Part shown: positions 34,367 through 45,953 of the stretch, one piece after another
Layout of the letters: each line of letters starts with the position of its first letter
Position numbering within the stretch: position 1 is the stretch's first letter
NCBI GenBank assembly: GCA_000827495.1
Contig: KN817660.1
Coordinates: forward strand, 19,305 to 83,304
Direction of reading: 5' to 3'
Origin: Hypholoma sublateritium FD-334 SS-4
Taxonomy: Eukaryota > Basidiomycota > Agaricomycetes > Agaricales > Strophariaceae
Length of the DNA stretch: 64,000 nt
Notes under the pieces: generated by a model
Seen by the model: only the letters and a program-made list of their open reading frames with translations
Database searches by the model: none
Told to the model about the DNA's origin: nothing
Translations under genes and position numbers: made by a program

Positions 34367-35030
34367 TCCCTGTCGTTTGCCTCTGTATATGATCATTATG
34401 ATGTCGCGTTGTTATCTTTCTTGTACGATTTCTTCTGGTATATGTACGCGTCGTTTCTTGTACTCCTGTAATTAGTGTTGGCTAGTGCAGAAATGCAGAA
34501 ATATATCCTTGTGCAACGACCGTTTATCAAGTTTATTGAGATTTCACAATTATGTACAAACTGCGAACAATCATCGCAAAGCCGAATTGTGGAGATGGTA
34601 TCGTGCGGATGGAACCAAGCAACCAACCATCTGCGAGCGATGGTAGATCGAGGCGCATCGCTCAGAGTCAGGGATGGATGGCAGTGAATCGCGATGTCCA
34701 TAAATGGATTTGGGTGTACGATCGTCGAAGCGATTGTGCCTGTTAGGTGGGTTCCTGGACGCAAATAGCCCCACCTAAGGGCCCTTCCAAGTGCTGCCAA
34801 TGGTGGCATGATGCGTGTTGATCCCACCGCCAGCTTTATTGAAAATAGCAATAAAACATTCCGCTTGCCCAAGCATAAGAATCAGGGGGAAAGCGTCAAG
34901 GAGATTACAAAGGAGCACACGAGGTACGCAAATAATATTGAAGGAATAAATTGTACATACATTCCCTGTACAAGTAAATGAAAGCAGTTGATTTCCTGAC
35001 TGAACGATATCTATCAGAGATCGGATCACC
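34367..35030. other. Intergenic, convergent gene ends
   Basis: Between the stop codons of the 30.2-34.4 kb gene and the first calpain. Contains 3' flanks only; no gene seen. Confidence 0.5.
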
Positions 35031-37866
35031 TCACGCAGCCTTGAGTCTGCCGCTGACAATTGCGACCGCGCCATGTTGCGTATACACGCGCAGACCCAAG
35101 AACAGCGCCTGCGACGGCGGCCCCTCCGCCCACGATTCCGGGGGGCTCAGGTTGCGCATCGGGTCCGCCGCGCCCCATATCGCCGAGCGCGGTGGGAGGG
35201 CGAAGCCAGGGCTGCCTGGCCGCGAGCCCGCGTCGCTGGGCGCGATCGTGACGATCGGCGGGGGCACTCTGCTTTGCTCTGTCTTTAAGATATGGGCCCC
35301 CTCATTCTCAGCAGGCTTCGCATCGGCGGTGCCTACGAGTTCCTCTGCTTTTAGGGGGGCAGCAGATTCGGTGGGCTTCGCGTCGGTGGTCTCTTCTGCC
35401 TTTTCATCTGCTTTAAGCGTTTCTTCTTTTGGTATCGCCGCATTGGCGGGAGCGTCTGGCGCGTCAGGAGCTGCGGCAGTGGTGTCCACTTTTTCATCCG
35501 CTTTAGCATCGACGTCGTCCTGTTTCTCTGCCTTGGGGGAAGTAGGCTCCACGCGCTTTAAGTCGACTTCCAATGCCACTTCTGGCGCGCGGGGGATGTT
35601 ATCGATCTCTTGCCTAGAAGTGCGTGAGAATTAGGTGACCCTGGGGTTATAGCAATATTAACTCACCATACTTCGTAATCTGGATGCCGTGAATTATATT
35701 AGCATTTTCTATAAGAATAGTTGGCAATACTTACTTGCAGCGAGCAATCTCGATTCCGCGCGTTCAGCCAAAACACGACTGAGCTTGCGGCGACTCCATA
35801 CAGTGCTCTCACCGGGAGTAGGGTTGTACTAGATGACTTTGTTAATACCATTTTCCAGAATGACAATGATTTAGGTCTATTTACTTCCAGCAAGCCGCGG
35901 TCCATAGGTTCTACCCTAGGCTATAGATAACAACGTGAGTACTCAAGAGAAAGTAATAATTATCGGGACACCTACCAAGACAATGTATTCTCCGGCTTCG
36001 AGGCGCACTTCACAAGAAACACTCCGTTGGCTTCCTAGGCTAATACCTGAGATGCCCACCATTTCTTTGGATTCCTTTTCGTACACGAGGAAATCAAGGT
36101 ACCACATGGGCGCTTCTCCATGCAAGCCTTTGATGTACCGGTCATCGGTCTGCGCGAGGACAATGACAGTGGAGGACGCTTTGTCGAGCTTGATGTAATC
36201 TAGACCATGGATGAATTATCTCAGTCCTGAGCAGAAAATAACGGAGCGTACAATAAGCATCGCCGTATGTCCAGGGGTGGAGAGCCGGTTGCGGCGGCAC
36301 GCGGAGCCAGTACGAGGACATGATCCAGCTCGAGTCGAACAGCGTCGCGCGGTCAATCAGCTGGAACACCGACAGGAAATCCGAATCTGCAAAACAGCAG
36401 CAGTCATCAGCACACGCCGCCAGCCGCACCGCGACGCGCAGACTCACACTCCATCACAAACTGGCCGTCGTCGCCGAACTCATGGCCCAGCTCGCCGAGC
36501 ACCCCGAGCCACTCGCCCTTCCACTCCTTCGCGCCGTCCGCCCACGCGCCTGTCCACTCACTGTTTCCCCAAGGGTTGCGCACGACGACGAAGCGCTTCC
36601 CGCGGCATTCGCGCGCACGCAGCACGGAGTACGCGTGCGCTGGCCAGAGGCCCTGCACGGTGGGCTCTGCGATCCCGCTGAGCTCCGCGTTGAGCGTGAG
36701 TCCGACGCCGAATAGCCGCGTGTGTCTGTCTGCGTGCTGCAGCTCGTCCGTCCAGAACCGGTCCGTGCTGAGTAGGTCCGACATCTGGAAGGACGTGGCG
36801 ACGCCACTGCGCAATGTACAGTATATCAATATTGACTATTAATCAAAAAATAAGCAAAACATACCCTGTGAGATCCTCGATTCCCTCGGATAGGAAGCCG
36901 CCCTCCAAGGCCGCGTAGTCGCCATGCAGCTTCGCATAAGCCTTTTCGATGAGTGGCACCCACGTCTCGCCCACGGTTCCAGAGCGTGCGTACAGCAAGC
37001 CCTTGCCGCTCTTCTCGACGACGTTGTGGTACGTCTCGCGCTCGTTGTGATACAGCGCTTTCTCTCTTGGGTTAAGTTCATCATATTTTGGCATAGACCA
37101 CAGAAGAAGGCTTTGCATAGAATTAGACCGTGATGTTCTGGTCGATGGACCACCACGTACTCGTCAATGATTATTGTTTTCCACACGCAGTCGCGGAAAA
37201 ACACGAAGCCATACACGCCCACTTCCTCGTCACGCTAACAATCACAACGATGAGGCCATCTCACATGGAAAGAAATATCAAAGGGCTTACAGCGACGCAG
37301 ATCTTCTCCACGAGCCCGTCAATGGTTGAGATGGCGGACAGCGCGGCCAAGAACCAGCAGTCCCCGAGCCCACCCTGGCGTACGTCGCTGGCGTTTGGCC
37401 CATCGGGTCCAAAGAAGACGGGCTTGTCGAATATGTCTGTAACGCGCTTGACAGCGCTCGGAGACCACGGGCTGTCAGGTCCCTCCAGGCCAAATCGGCA
37501 GCTGAACTGGTCTTTCTCGAGGTCGAACTCGATATCTCTGGCAAGGCCGTCAATCGTGGGCGCGAGTGAAATCGCGCGCTGATCTTACCTGAACCGGCGG
37601 TTTGTCATATGACACTGCTTCGCGATCGCCTCGACCCGCTTTTTGCAGCTCTGCAGCGCGTCCTCCAGTGCGCCCGTGACGAGCAGCCCCGCCTGGTTCT
37701 TTGGGAGTGCCTCCTTAATTGCTTGCTGCGCTACATCGTCGACGGGGGCGTCTTTCGCGGTCTTTGCATGGTCGAATTCAAGCTTGAGGAACGCCGAGCT
37801 GATGCCTTTGATGTTCTTCTTAAGGCCCTCGGCGAGATTTGTGAGGTTTGGAATCTGGACAGACAT
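35031..37866 (-). CDS. Calpain-like cysteine protease, copy 1 of 3
   Basis: About eleven exons; the first four are 37866-37589, 37537-37291, 37234-37161 and 37110-36865, and the last ends at 35031. Catalytic triad intact: Cys in GGLGDCWFLAAL (codon near 37357), His in PAHAYSVLRARECRGKRF (about 36630) and Asn in VVVRNPWGNSEWTG (about 36575). Then the calpain-type beta-sandwich (domain III: FDSSWIMSSYWLRVPP; STVIVLAQTDDRY; RSVSCEVRLEAGEYIVLV), a short helical piece (RKLSRVLAERAES), a long Glu/Lys/Ala-rich linker, and a C-terminal motif GLRVYTQHGAVAIVSGRLK. There is no EF-hand (PEF) domain, so any calcium control would reside in the core. Family C2 calpains cut substrates at limited sites in the cytosol. 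The N-terminal stretch before DIEFDLEKD is helical (KNIKGISSAFLKLEF). Shares intron positions with copies 2 and 3. Confidence 0.88.
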
Positions 37867-38952
37867 TCTGGTGGAAGAAAGTTGGGTACTGGATTGACTT
37901 GATACGAGCTGTTATAAGGCCCATCATGGCGGCAGTGGGTGACGGGCGCTACATCCGAGGTGTGCAAATCTCCGTGAAACTTGATGGGATTGATAGTTAC
38001 TTTTAAATAATGATCGACGTTTGATGCTATTCGTCCTAATCTATCACGAAGACATCAAATGCAACGTACTTACTAGACTTGTACTAGACAGAGTTGAGAC
38101 TTTATTAACAGCAACGCTGCAAAACCAAGTGCCGCCAGACTCCAGAGGACCGCTTCCTGCTGGTCTCCAATTTTGTCTGCTTCTTTTTTTAGCGATGTTA
38201 CCGGATTTGAAACGAAAGACGTCCCATCTTACCAACACTCGGTGGATGCTCGGGTGGGCGACTTGTGTGCCCACCAAGTGCCCACAATTGTATTTTCGGA
38301 TTTTCGCAACCAATTCATTGATGACCGAGGTACAAATAATTCACGGGCAAAACCAAGCCAGTTAACTCTTCTGGAAACACCTCCCAAATTGAAAATTGTC
38401 ACATTTGACACGGGGAGTCATGCATAGCAAGTTGGTTGTGCCAGCGGGTTGTGGGCTCGAAAATAAGAATAGAAGATTTCGAACTCCCCTTGAATTCAAT
38501 TCGACGAATCTATTTTTAGCCTGCCGCCCTTCTCTCAGTTTTAAAGCACGACTACTTGACGACTACTACATACCTGACCTGACGGCCTTTTGAGTTCAAG
38601 TGACTTCAAGCTCAGATTTCAATGGCCTCGCTTCGAAAGACATAGTGGTGCTTCACCCCTGCCGTGTGCCTTGGATATACCTTTCTTCACGGACCATGCA
38701 CAATGCATGATTCCTCAATGCTGCATTTGGGAGTCCATGAGAAGTTTCAAGTTCATCGCCTGATGCTTTCCGCGCGTTCTCAGCTAAGGCCACTGATCGC
38801 AGCTCCCACAATGCCTTGCTCGCTGCGGCAGGCGATAAGCAGGCCAGTCGTGCACGCATATTAAAGGGATTGCTCGGGTGCACCTGCACCTGCACACCTA
38901 CATCTTTACACCCGCCACTCCGTCCTCTCGATAATACTGTCGATATCATACA
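37867..38952. other. Intergenic, divergent promoter region
   Basis: Upstream flank of calpain copy 1 (minus) and of the small membrane-protein gene (plus). No gene seen; short AT-rich frames only. Confidence 0.5.
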
Positions 38953-39437
38953 ATGTCGGAGACATATGCCCTTCCTCCTCGATACTACCAATACGTCGCC
39001 ACGCAATCTCGCGTGTCGGACTGGGTCTCGCAGACCCACTCGGAATCGCAGCACGGTGGCCGCAAGGCACATAGTCGAAGCGGGTCTAGGTCTGCGAACG
39101 ACAGAAATTCGATCACCTCGCTCTCAGCTTCTCGCCGGCACGCGCACACAAGCAGAAAGTCTTCGAGGGACGACGCATATCCTCCCATGCCCTCGAAGGG
39201 CCCGCAACTGGACCCACTTCCGCCCGCCATTGCTCTCATATCATCGTCGCTCGTCGTTTGTGCATTTTTGCCGTCGCTTCTAGCAGTTTCGGCGTTTGTG
39301 GTGCTCCTGACATGGGCATCCCTGCATAGTCAGGTGATTTTCTTTGATCTTCGATTCATTAATTCCACGTTGATGAAGACTTGTAGGCGGAGGGCAAGGA
39401 GACTGAACCCCAAAGAATCCCCGGGGCCGAAACGTAA
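38953..39437 (+). CDS. Small membrane protein, function unknown
   Basis: Two exons in phase: 38953-39333 and 39387-39437 (143 aa). The N-terminal 85 residues are hydrophilic and Ser/Arg/His-rich (RSGSRSANDRNSITSLSASR); residues about 90-123 form one long or two short hydrophobic helices (PAIALISSSLVVCAFLPSLL, then AVSAFVVLLTWASL); a short charged tail follows (GKETEPQRIPGAET). The ATG has an A at -3. It sits on the opposite strand between calpain copies 1 and 2. No family recognised; a tail-anchored or hairpin protein is likely from the layout. Confidence 0.55.
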
Positions 39438-39905
39438 ATTAACAGACGGGTCGTAGCAGCCTGCAAACATGAGCAATACATGAGCATCAATGACTCGATG
39501 TCTGAGATGTAATGAGGGGAAGTCAAATTCGATTCGCTCTCTTGCCAGCGATTATACATTTCCTAACATGCGGTGAAGACCGTACCAAAGAGGTCGTCGT
39601 TGGGAAGGGATAACGTAAGGTACTTATGAGTATGTTGTATTTCTGATGTACGAAAACTTGCATATATAATGAGGAATAAAAGTCAGCTCCTGGGCCGGAA
39701 GCTTGAAGGCCTGAAAGACGGGCCGAACGATCATTTTATACCTAAAAATGGTTGAACGAATGATCTCAATATGGTATTTATTTCCAAATAAGGCTTCAGG
39801 GTCTCTAACTAACAAATGTCAATACAGATGACGCGAGATGCGAAATGATGTATTGAAAACACCTTGCTGAGCGGCGCGCACAATGCTACACTGCTATATA
39901 AGTCA
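39438..39905. other. Intergenic, convergent gene ends
   Basis: 3' flanks of the small membrane-protein gene and calpain copy 2; nothing else seen. Confidence 0.5.
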
Positions 39906-42746
39906 TTAGGTGGGTGACACCGTTTTGTCGCTGGGCAACTTTCCGGTAATCACCACGACACTGTCTCGCTTGGTGTATACTTTTAGTCCCAAAGTGATCG
40001 AAGGTTCGTCTTCGTCGTCGCCTGTTACCTCTAATTTAACTTTTTCGCTCTTTTTCTCGTTGTCGGAGGCCATGGTATCTGCAGATCCTGTGCTGCAGGC
40101 CGCACCGCTATTTAGATTCCCTGTCGGCGTGGACCTAGTAATACTCCCTGCTGCTTCATTTGCAGCTGATACTTCCATGGAAGGTTTCTTATGTTCATTC
40201 ACAATCGTTGTGACGGTTTGATTTTCCGGAAAATCTGACTCCGTGGCCGAGGATTCCAATTCAATGAGGTCGGAAATGCTAACAGGAATAAATTTCTTCC
40301 TGATTCTGCCAGTGATGTATAAGTCAAGTCACCGTTTAGAAGCGATATGTTCAATAATGCCTACCCGAGCTCATAATCTTATAAAGCGGAGAAATTAGGT
40401 TGATTTTGTCATGAATTTGCAGAAGGAGCCCGACTCACTGGATGCAATAGCTCTTCCTTTTGTTCTCTCCGCGAGCACCCTTGAAAGCTTCCGCTTTCCC
40501 CATAGCTTGAAACCCTCGTCGAAATATCCCTAGAATAATTATATTTTGGCCCTTTTCAGGAATATACAATGCATAATATAACGTACCCTCTCATCCACAT
40601 TTACAAGGTCAATCCTAGGCTATTTGACGAGGTCGAGGTCAGATATAGGTTGAGAGATACATAAAGAGCTGGTACTGACATATACGACGTAGTTCCCTGC
40701 TTGGAGATCTAATTCACAAGATACACTTCTTTGGCAGAAGGTCGGTGACTGCGAAGTCCCCTTCACATCACTTTCGTCTATCTTATAGACACAGAAATCG
40801 ATATTCGACAACGACGTAACTCCATCGACAAACTTAAAGAAGCGGCTGTCGAGCTGGGACAGAACGACAATCACTGGCGAGGCCTTTGGCAAAGTAAAAT
40901 GAACTGTCAAGTCGACCAGAGCAATTTCAGGAATCCGATCAGTAAATGTAAGCCTTTGATGACGAGCGTTGAAATCCCTTACACGAGACTTTTCCATGAG
41001 TCCACGGGTGTATAAGCGGTGGAGGCGGCACGGATAACCAATGTGACGACATAACCCAGGTCGAGTCGAATATCCTTGTTCGTTGAACAACTTGCCATGT
41101 CTTCAAGAAATCCGCATCTTCAGGGAATCCAGGTCTTCAATTTTGTATTTGTGTATGGAAAGACACTCACATTCCATGACGAACTCTCCGTCATCGCCGA
41201 GGACATGATCAAGCTCCTGTAGAACTTGAATCCAATCACCATTCCACTCCTTTGACCCATCTGACCACGGCCCCGTCCATTCAGATTTGCCCCAAGGATT
41301 TCGTATGACCAAAAATCGCTTTCCTCGGCACTCCTTGACCCGCAAGACGGAATAGGCATGAGATCCATATAGCCCCTGTACGGTTGCAGTAGTGCCACTA
41401 CGCTCTTTGTCGAGGCCTTGGAAGGATACTCCAAAGAGATGGGTTTTGTTGTTCAGTTGCATAAGTTCTTCTCTCCAGAATTGATCGGTGTCAAGGATAT
41501 CCTAATTGATTTCGTGCAAAAATCAATAATTGTAGGCTAGTATTGAATAAACTGAAGACCAAGTGAAGACGTACACATATTTTGGTATTCACTGAAATGC
41601 CGCTGAAAATCGGAGAGCATGGCCCTTAGTTTCTGTTCTCAAATTTTGACTAGCTGCTTACCCAGTGAGATCTTCAATACCTTCCGAGGACGTGCCTCCT
41701 GTCAGCGAAAGATAATCGCCATGTAATTTTGCGTATGCCTTCTCAAACAGCGGTACCCATGTTTCTCCGCTACTCCCAGATTTGGCATATACCAGCCCCT
41801 TTCCGCCTTGTCTTGTCAGGTTGTTGTACATTTCCTTATCGTCGTGGTACAGTTCTTGCTCCTCCTTTTTGAGCTCTTCGAACTTAGGTGTGTTGCAGAA
41901 TATTTGGCTGCCAACAATATGGTTAGAATATCCGCAATGAATCAACGAAATAAATTGTCGTACTCGTCAATGATTACATTGACCCAGTGGCTGTCTCTAA
42001 AAAAAATAAAGCCATATATCCCTACTTCTTCGTCACGCTGTAAATTTTCTGTCATCACAATCAATCTAGAGGCTATAAGACCGAAGTTGAGCTCACTGCA
42101 ATACATAATTTCTGCAGTAATTCAGGTGCCGTGGTCAGAGTTGAGAGCGCAGATAGAAACCAGCAATCTCCCAAGGCTCCTTGAATGATATCGTTCGAAT
42201 TTGGGCCGCCTTTGAAGAACTGTGGATTTTCAAAGATTTCGGTCACCCGCCTAACATCTGGAGGAATTTTGCTCCCGTCAGAGTACAATCCATGTTGGCA
42301 TCGAGTTCCGTCATTCTCCAGGTCGAACTCTATATCTCTGAGCCCAATGTAAGTGTTCCAAATTGGCATGATGTTTGCTAAAATGATGTTGCTCACCTGA
42401 ACTTTGTGTTTCTCGTTCGGCACTCTTTGGCGATACGCATCACCTTTTCTTGGCACTCCTTCAAGGCCTGCTCTAGCTCGTCATTCACCAACAAGCCAAC
42501 CTGAGATTTTGGAGCCTCTGCCAGGGCTTGATCTGCAGTGGGCTTGCTACTGCCATGAGTAGCGTTTGGCCTGAGCGCCACACTTTCAATAGCGTCCAAC
42601 GTACTATCTGCTGTCATCGAAACAGCTAGGATTCCTGGAGTGGCATGATTCGACACGTCACCGTTTCCGTCATTTGCTGTAACTGGGTTTCTCTGAGTGG
42701 GGTCCAAGTCCAAATCATCTGGAGTGCTGGGAGTCCGAGTGAACAT
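39906..42746 (-). CDS. Calpain-like cysteine protease, copy 2 of 3
   Basis: First exons: 42746-42397, 42337-42097, 42037-41964 and 41907-41662; phases and lengths of exons 2-4 match copy 1 (74 and 246 bp for exons 3 and 4). Triad intact: Cys in GALGDCWFLSALSTL (about 42160), His in GSHAYSVLRVKECRGKRF, Asn in VIRNPWGKSEWTG. Domain III follows (FDSTWVMSSHWLSVPPPP; SPVIVVLSQLDSRFF; RSVSCELDLQAGNYVVYV), then RKLSRVLAER and a C-terminal motif GLKVYTKRDSVVVITGKL. The N-terminus has a 60-residue Ser/Thr/Asn-rich extension not found in the other copies. Start at 42746 (ATG) preferred over 42845, because the extra residues would be a hydrophobic stretch absent from copies 1 and 3. No EF hands. Same role expected as copy 1; substrates unknown. 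Confidence 0.87.
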
Positions 42747-43187
42747 TGTTGCACGTCGCTTGCTGTTGTGATCAATGGCCAGAAGGTTATGTAAAGATGG
42801 GACGACTATGATAATGAGTAATTGCGTTGTTTTTCTGCATATCAAAGCCGGGTACTTATATAAATGCTCAGGCCTCAGGCCCGGAGGTTCAGGCGGTGCA
42901 CGACCGATTGACGACCTTTATATATCCATATTAACACTGTCAAGTGTCCGAGCTGTAGAGCATATAGATAATAGTACACCGTCTGATGGCCAGGAGGCAC
43001 TGTAGAGTGTAATGGTAATTATAACAAGTACATAGTTAAATGAGTAGGGTGTGACGGATACAACAGGCGTTATAGTAAAATACAGAAAACTGCAATATTA
43101 GGATATATGTACAAGGAGAGCCCAGAACCCAACACACAGATTCGGAGGCCCTGGGCCTTAATAGTAGGCACAAGATGTGCTGGAGCC
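42747..43187. other. Intergenic between calpain copies 2 and 3
   Basis: Promoter of copy 2 and 3' flank of copy 3; no gene. Confidence 0.5.
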
Positions 43188-45953
43188 TCACTTAGCTGAC
43201 TTATTGTCGGAAGGTCCGCTCGCAACGGGAGCGGCAGGTTTCAAACGCCCCACAACGACTACAGGGACATCTTTGTGCGAATACACACGCAACCCAGTGT
43301 ACACCGAATTCTCGCTGTCTTGAGGAACAGTAACTTTTCCCTTCTCAATCGGAGGGTCGGCAGGGGTGGAGTCACCATATGAGTCACTCCTCCCGATTCT
43401 GCCTAGGGAAATGCGCCCGCGCAAGCGGTCAGTTGCAGGATCTGCAATATTTGTGTCGTCAGTGACCGCTGGTGTAGCGGCCCCACTGGCAGGCTGTTCT
43501 ATGAGGGGAAGATTCTTTTCGGACTCGTTGGGGGAAGTTTGTAACTCCCTCGCCGTCATTTCTTCGTTATCTTTGACTTCTTCTTTAGTCGCAGACTCCT
43601 CTTTCTTGACCGACTTCTTGATGACCACGGTTTCCACTTTTGTTGTTGTAGTGGTGGTAGTAGTGGTGACACTCCCATCCTCACCGACGGTCTCGGTCGT
43701 GACAACAGAGGCGGCTTCCTTCTTCGCCTTCTCGGCCTTCTCGTAGGCATCGAAATCAGATTTGATGAGTTCATCAAGAGAAGCAGGCATATACTGTGAT
43801 TGGTCGCTGCGATTATAGGTGAATAAGGTGAATTGGTAGCGAAGCGGAGAGATACGCACTCGAGTTTGAAGTCTGATTTTTTAAAATCAGATTGGTGAGA
43901 TATACTCGAAAAAGAATTACTCACTTGTTGCAATAGACTGGCTCTTGGCCCTTTCCATAAGAATGCGCGACATTTTTCTCAGCTGCCATTCCTCGACAAC
44001 TTTGTTATCCTGAAGGAGAATTCAAAAGATTTCCAGGAGTGAGTCTACATCACGACATACCTCATTGCGATCTAATGTACGGTCCAATCGAACGTAAACG
44101 ATATATGTACCGGCCTCCAGCTCAATTTCGAGGTGGACACTGCGCAGGTAGAATTCCGAGTGCGCTGAATCAGCAAGAGGAACCTTTTCTCCCTCCTTGA
44201 CCAGTGTGAAGTCCATTGTCCATGACGCACGCCCGGCTACGTCTCTGTAGTATCGTGAATCCAGTTGTGAGAGGACGATGACAGTGTTAGAAGGGGCGGA
44301 AAGCGTGAATTTGTCTAAGGGGTGATATAGCGTGAATACAATGATAAAAGGACGGGAAGGATGACATACATGAGATGTCGCCGTGCGACCAAGCAGCAGG
44401 GAGGGGTGGGGTCGAAACTTGAAGCCACTGCGATGCCATTCTCCAGTCAGAGTCAAAAAGAATGGTGCGGTCTATTTGGGCGAAGCAATCCAACCAATCC
44501 TTGTCTGAAATGGAAACTTAACATTGTGTTTTGGGTTTTAGCAGGAAACTGGGACGCACATTCCATAACAAATTGCCCATCATCCCCGAAAGAATGCCCC
44601 AGCTGTGGAAGTACCTCTAGCCATTCCTGCGTCCACTCCTTGGACCCGTCTGACCAGCGGCCTGTCCACTCCGTTTTCCCCCATGGATTGCGCACAACGA
44701 CGAAGCGTTTGCTGTTGACCTCCACTGCACGCAGAACGGAGTATGCGTGTCCACCAATGAGACCCTGCACCTTGATGCCGGAGGCGCCACTGCGAGTGGT
44801 ATCAAGCGAGTTGAACGAGCATCCAAAAAGGCGGTCGCGGTTCGCGCGACCAAGTTCTTCATCCCAGAAACGATCAGTATCTAGGATATCCTATGAATAG
44901 ATATCAGCAAGTACCATGACCACGTCAAACTTGATCTGCACATACCTTACTTTGGAGAACAGTGGAAACGCCACTGGGAGGGTACGATCAGACACTATCC
45001 CTCAACAACCGAGCAAATGACCAGCCGCTTACCCGGTGAGATCCTCGATGGCGTCGCACTCCTGCCCAGCAAGTAGATGCGAATAGTTCCCATGCAGCTT
45101 TGCGTATGCCTTCTCAATCAATGGTACCCATGTCTCTCCTGCAGTACCGGATTTCGCGAAATAGAGAGATTTGCCACCTTTCCGGGCGGATTTGTTGTAG
45201 ATGTCCTTATCATAGTGGTACAGCTCCTGTTCACTTGATTTGAGTTCCTCGTACTTCGGGACACGTGTATAGAGCATGCTGAGTGACACGGGTTTTTGAT
45301 GAGCTGCCAAGACGAAATAGAAGCCACGCACTCGTCTATGATCACCGTAACCCATGCGTTATCCCTAAAGAAGATGAATCCATATACACCGACTTTTTCG
45401 TCCCTCTATTCGAATATTAATGAAGTGCATTGTGAGGTATTTCAATGGAAACGTACTGCTACGCAGAATTTCTCCACCAGTCCAGGTGCTGTCGAAACCG
45501 TGGCCAGAGCCGACAAGAACCAACAGTCTCCCAGTGCGCCCTGGATGATGTCGTTAGAGTTTGCTTTGCCCCCAGCAAAGAACTCGGGGTTGTCGAATAT
45601 TTGAGTGACACGATGTACGTCGGCTGGGAGGTGACTTTCCCCGGACTGCGTGAACAGACCGTACAGGCATCGGTTCTTGTCGTTTTCAAGGTCGAACTCG
45701 ATATCTCTGGGAATGTCGATTGGATGCGGCAACTTGATCACAAAGCTTAGAGATGCGCTTACCTGAACTTCCGGTTCTTTGCTCGGCAATCTTTAGCGAT
45801 CCGCTCAACTTTGGCTTTGCAGTCGTTGATACCCTTCTGCAGCTCTTTGGTGACGAGGAGACCGGGCTCTTCCTTGACGAAGGACACCGTACCGTGCGGC
45901 TTCACCACAGTCTTCGTCTCCTCGATGGTGGTCACTACGCTGGCGTTGGTCAT
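43188..45953 (-). CDS. Calpain-like cysteine protease, copy 3 of 3
   Basis: Starts at ATG 45953 (MTNASVVTTIEETKTVVKPH), the shortest N-terminus of the three. Triad intact: Cys in GALGDCWFLSALATV (about 45515-45545), His in GGHAYSVLRAVEVNSKRF, Asn in VVRNPWGKTEWTG. Domain III: FDSDWRMASQWLQVSTPP, NTVIVLSQLDSRYY, RSVHLEIELEAGTYIVYV. A Lys/Glu/Thr-rich linker with a polythreonine run (about 43650-43680) precedes the C-terminal motif GLRVYSHKDVPVVVVGRLK. It is closer to copy 2 than to copy 1 around the active site (SNDIIQGALGDCWFLSAL in both). The three genes lie head to tail on one strand, which fits tandem duplication. No EF hands. Confidence 0.87.

Noticed and set aside
38985..39239. Minus-strand frame opposite the small membrane protein
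   Set aside because: The plus strand has a well-placed ATG, a hydrophobic segment and an in-phase intron.
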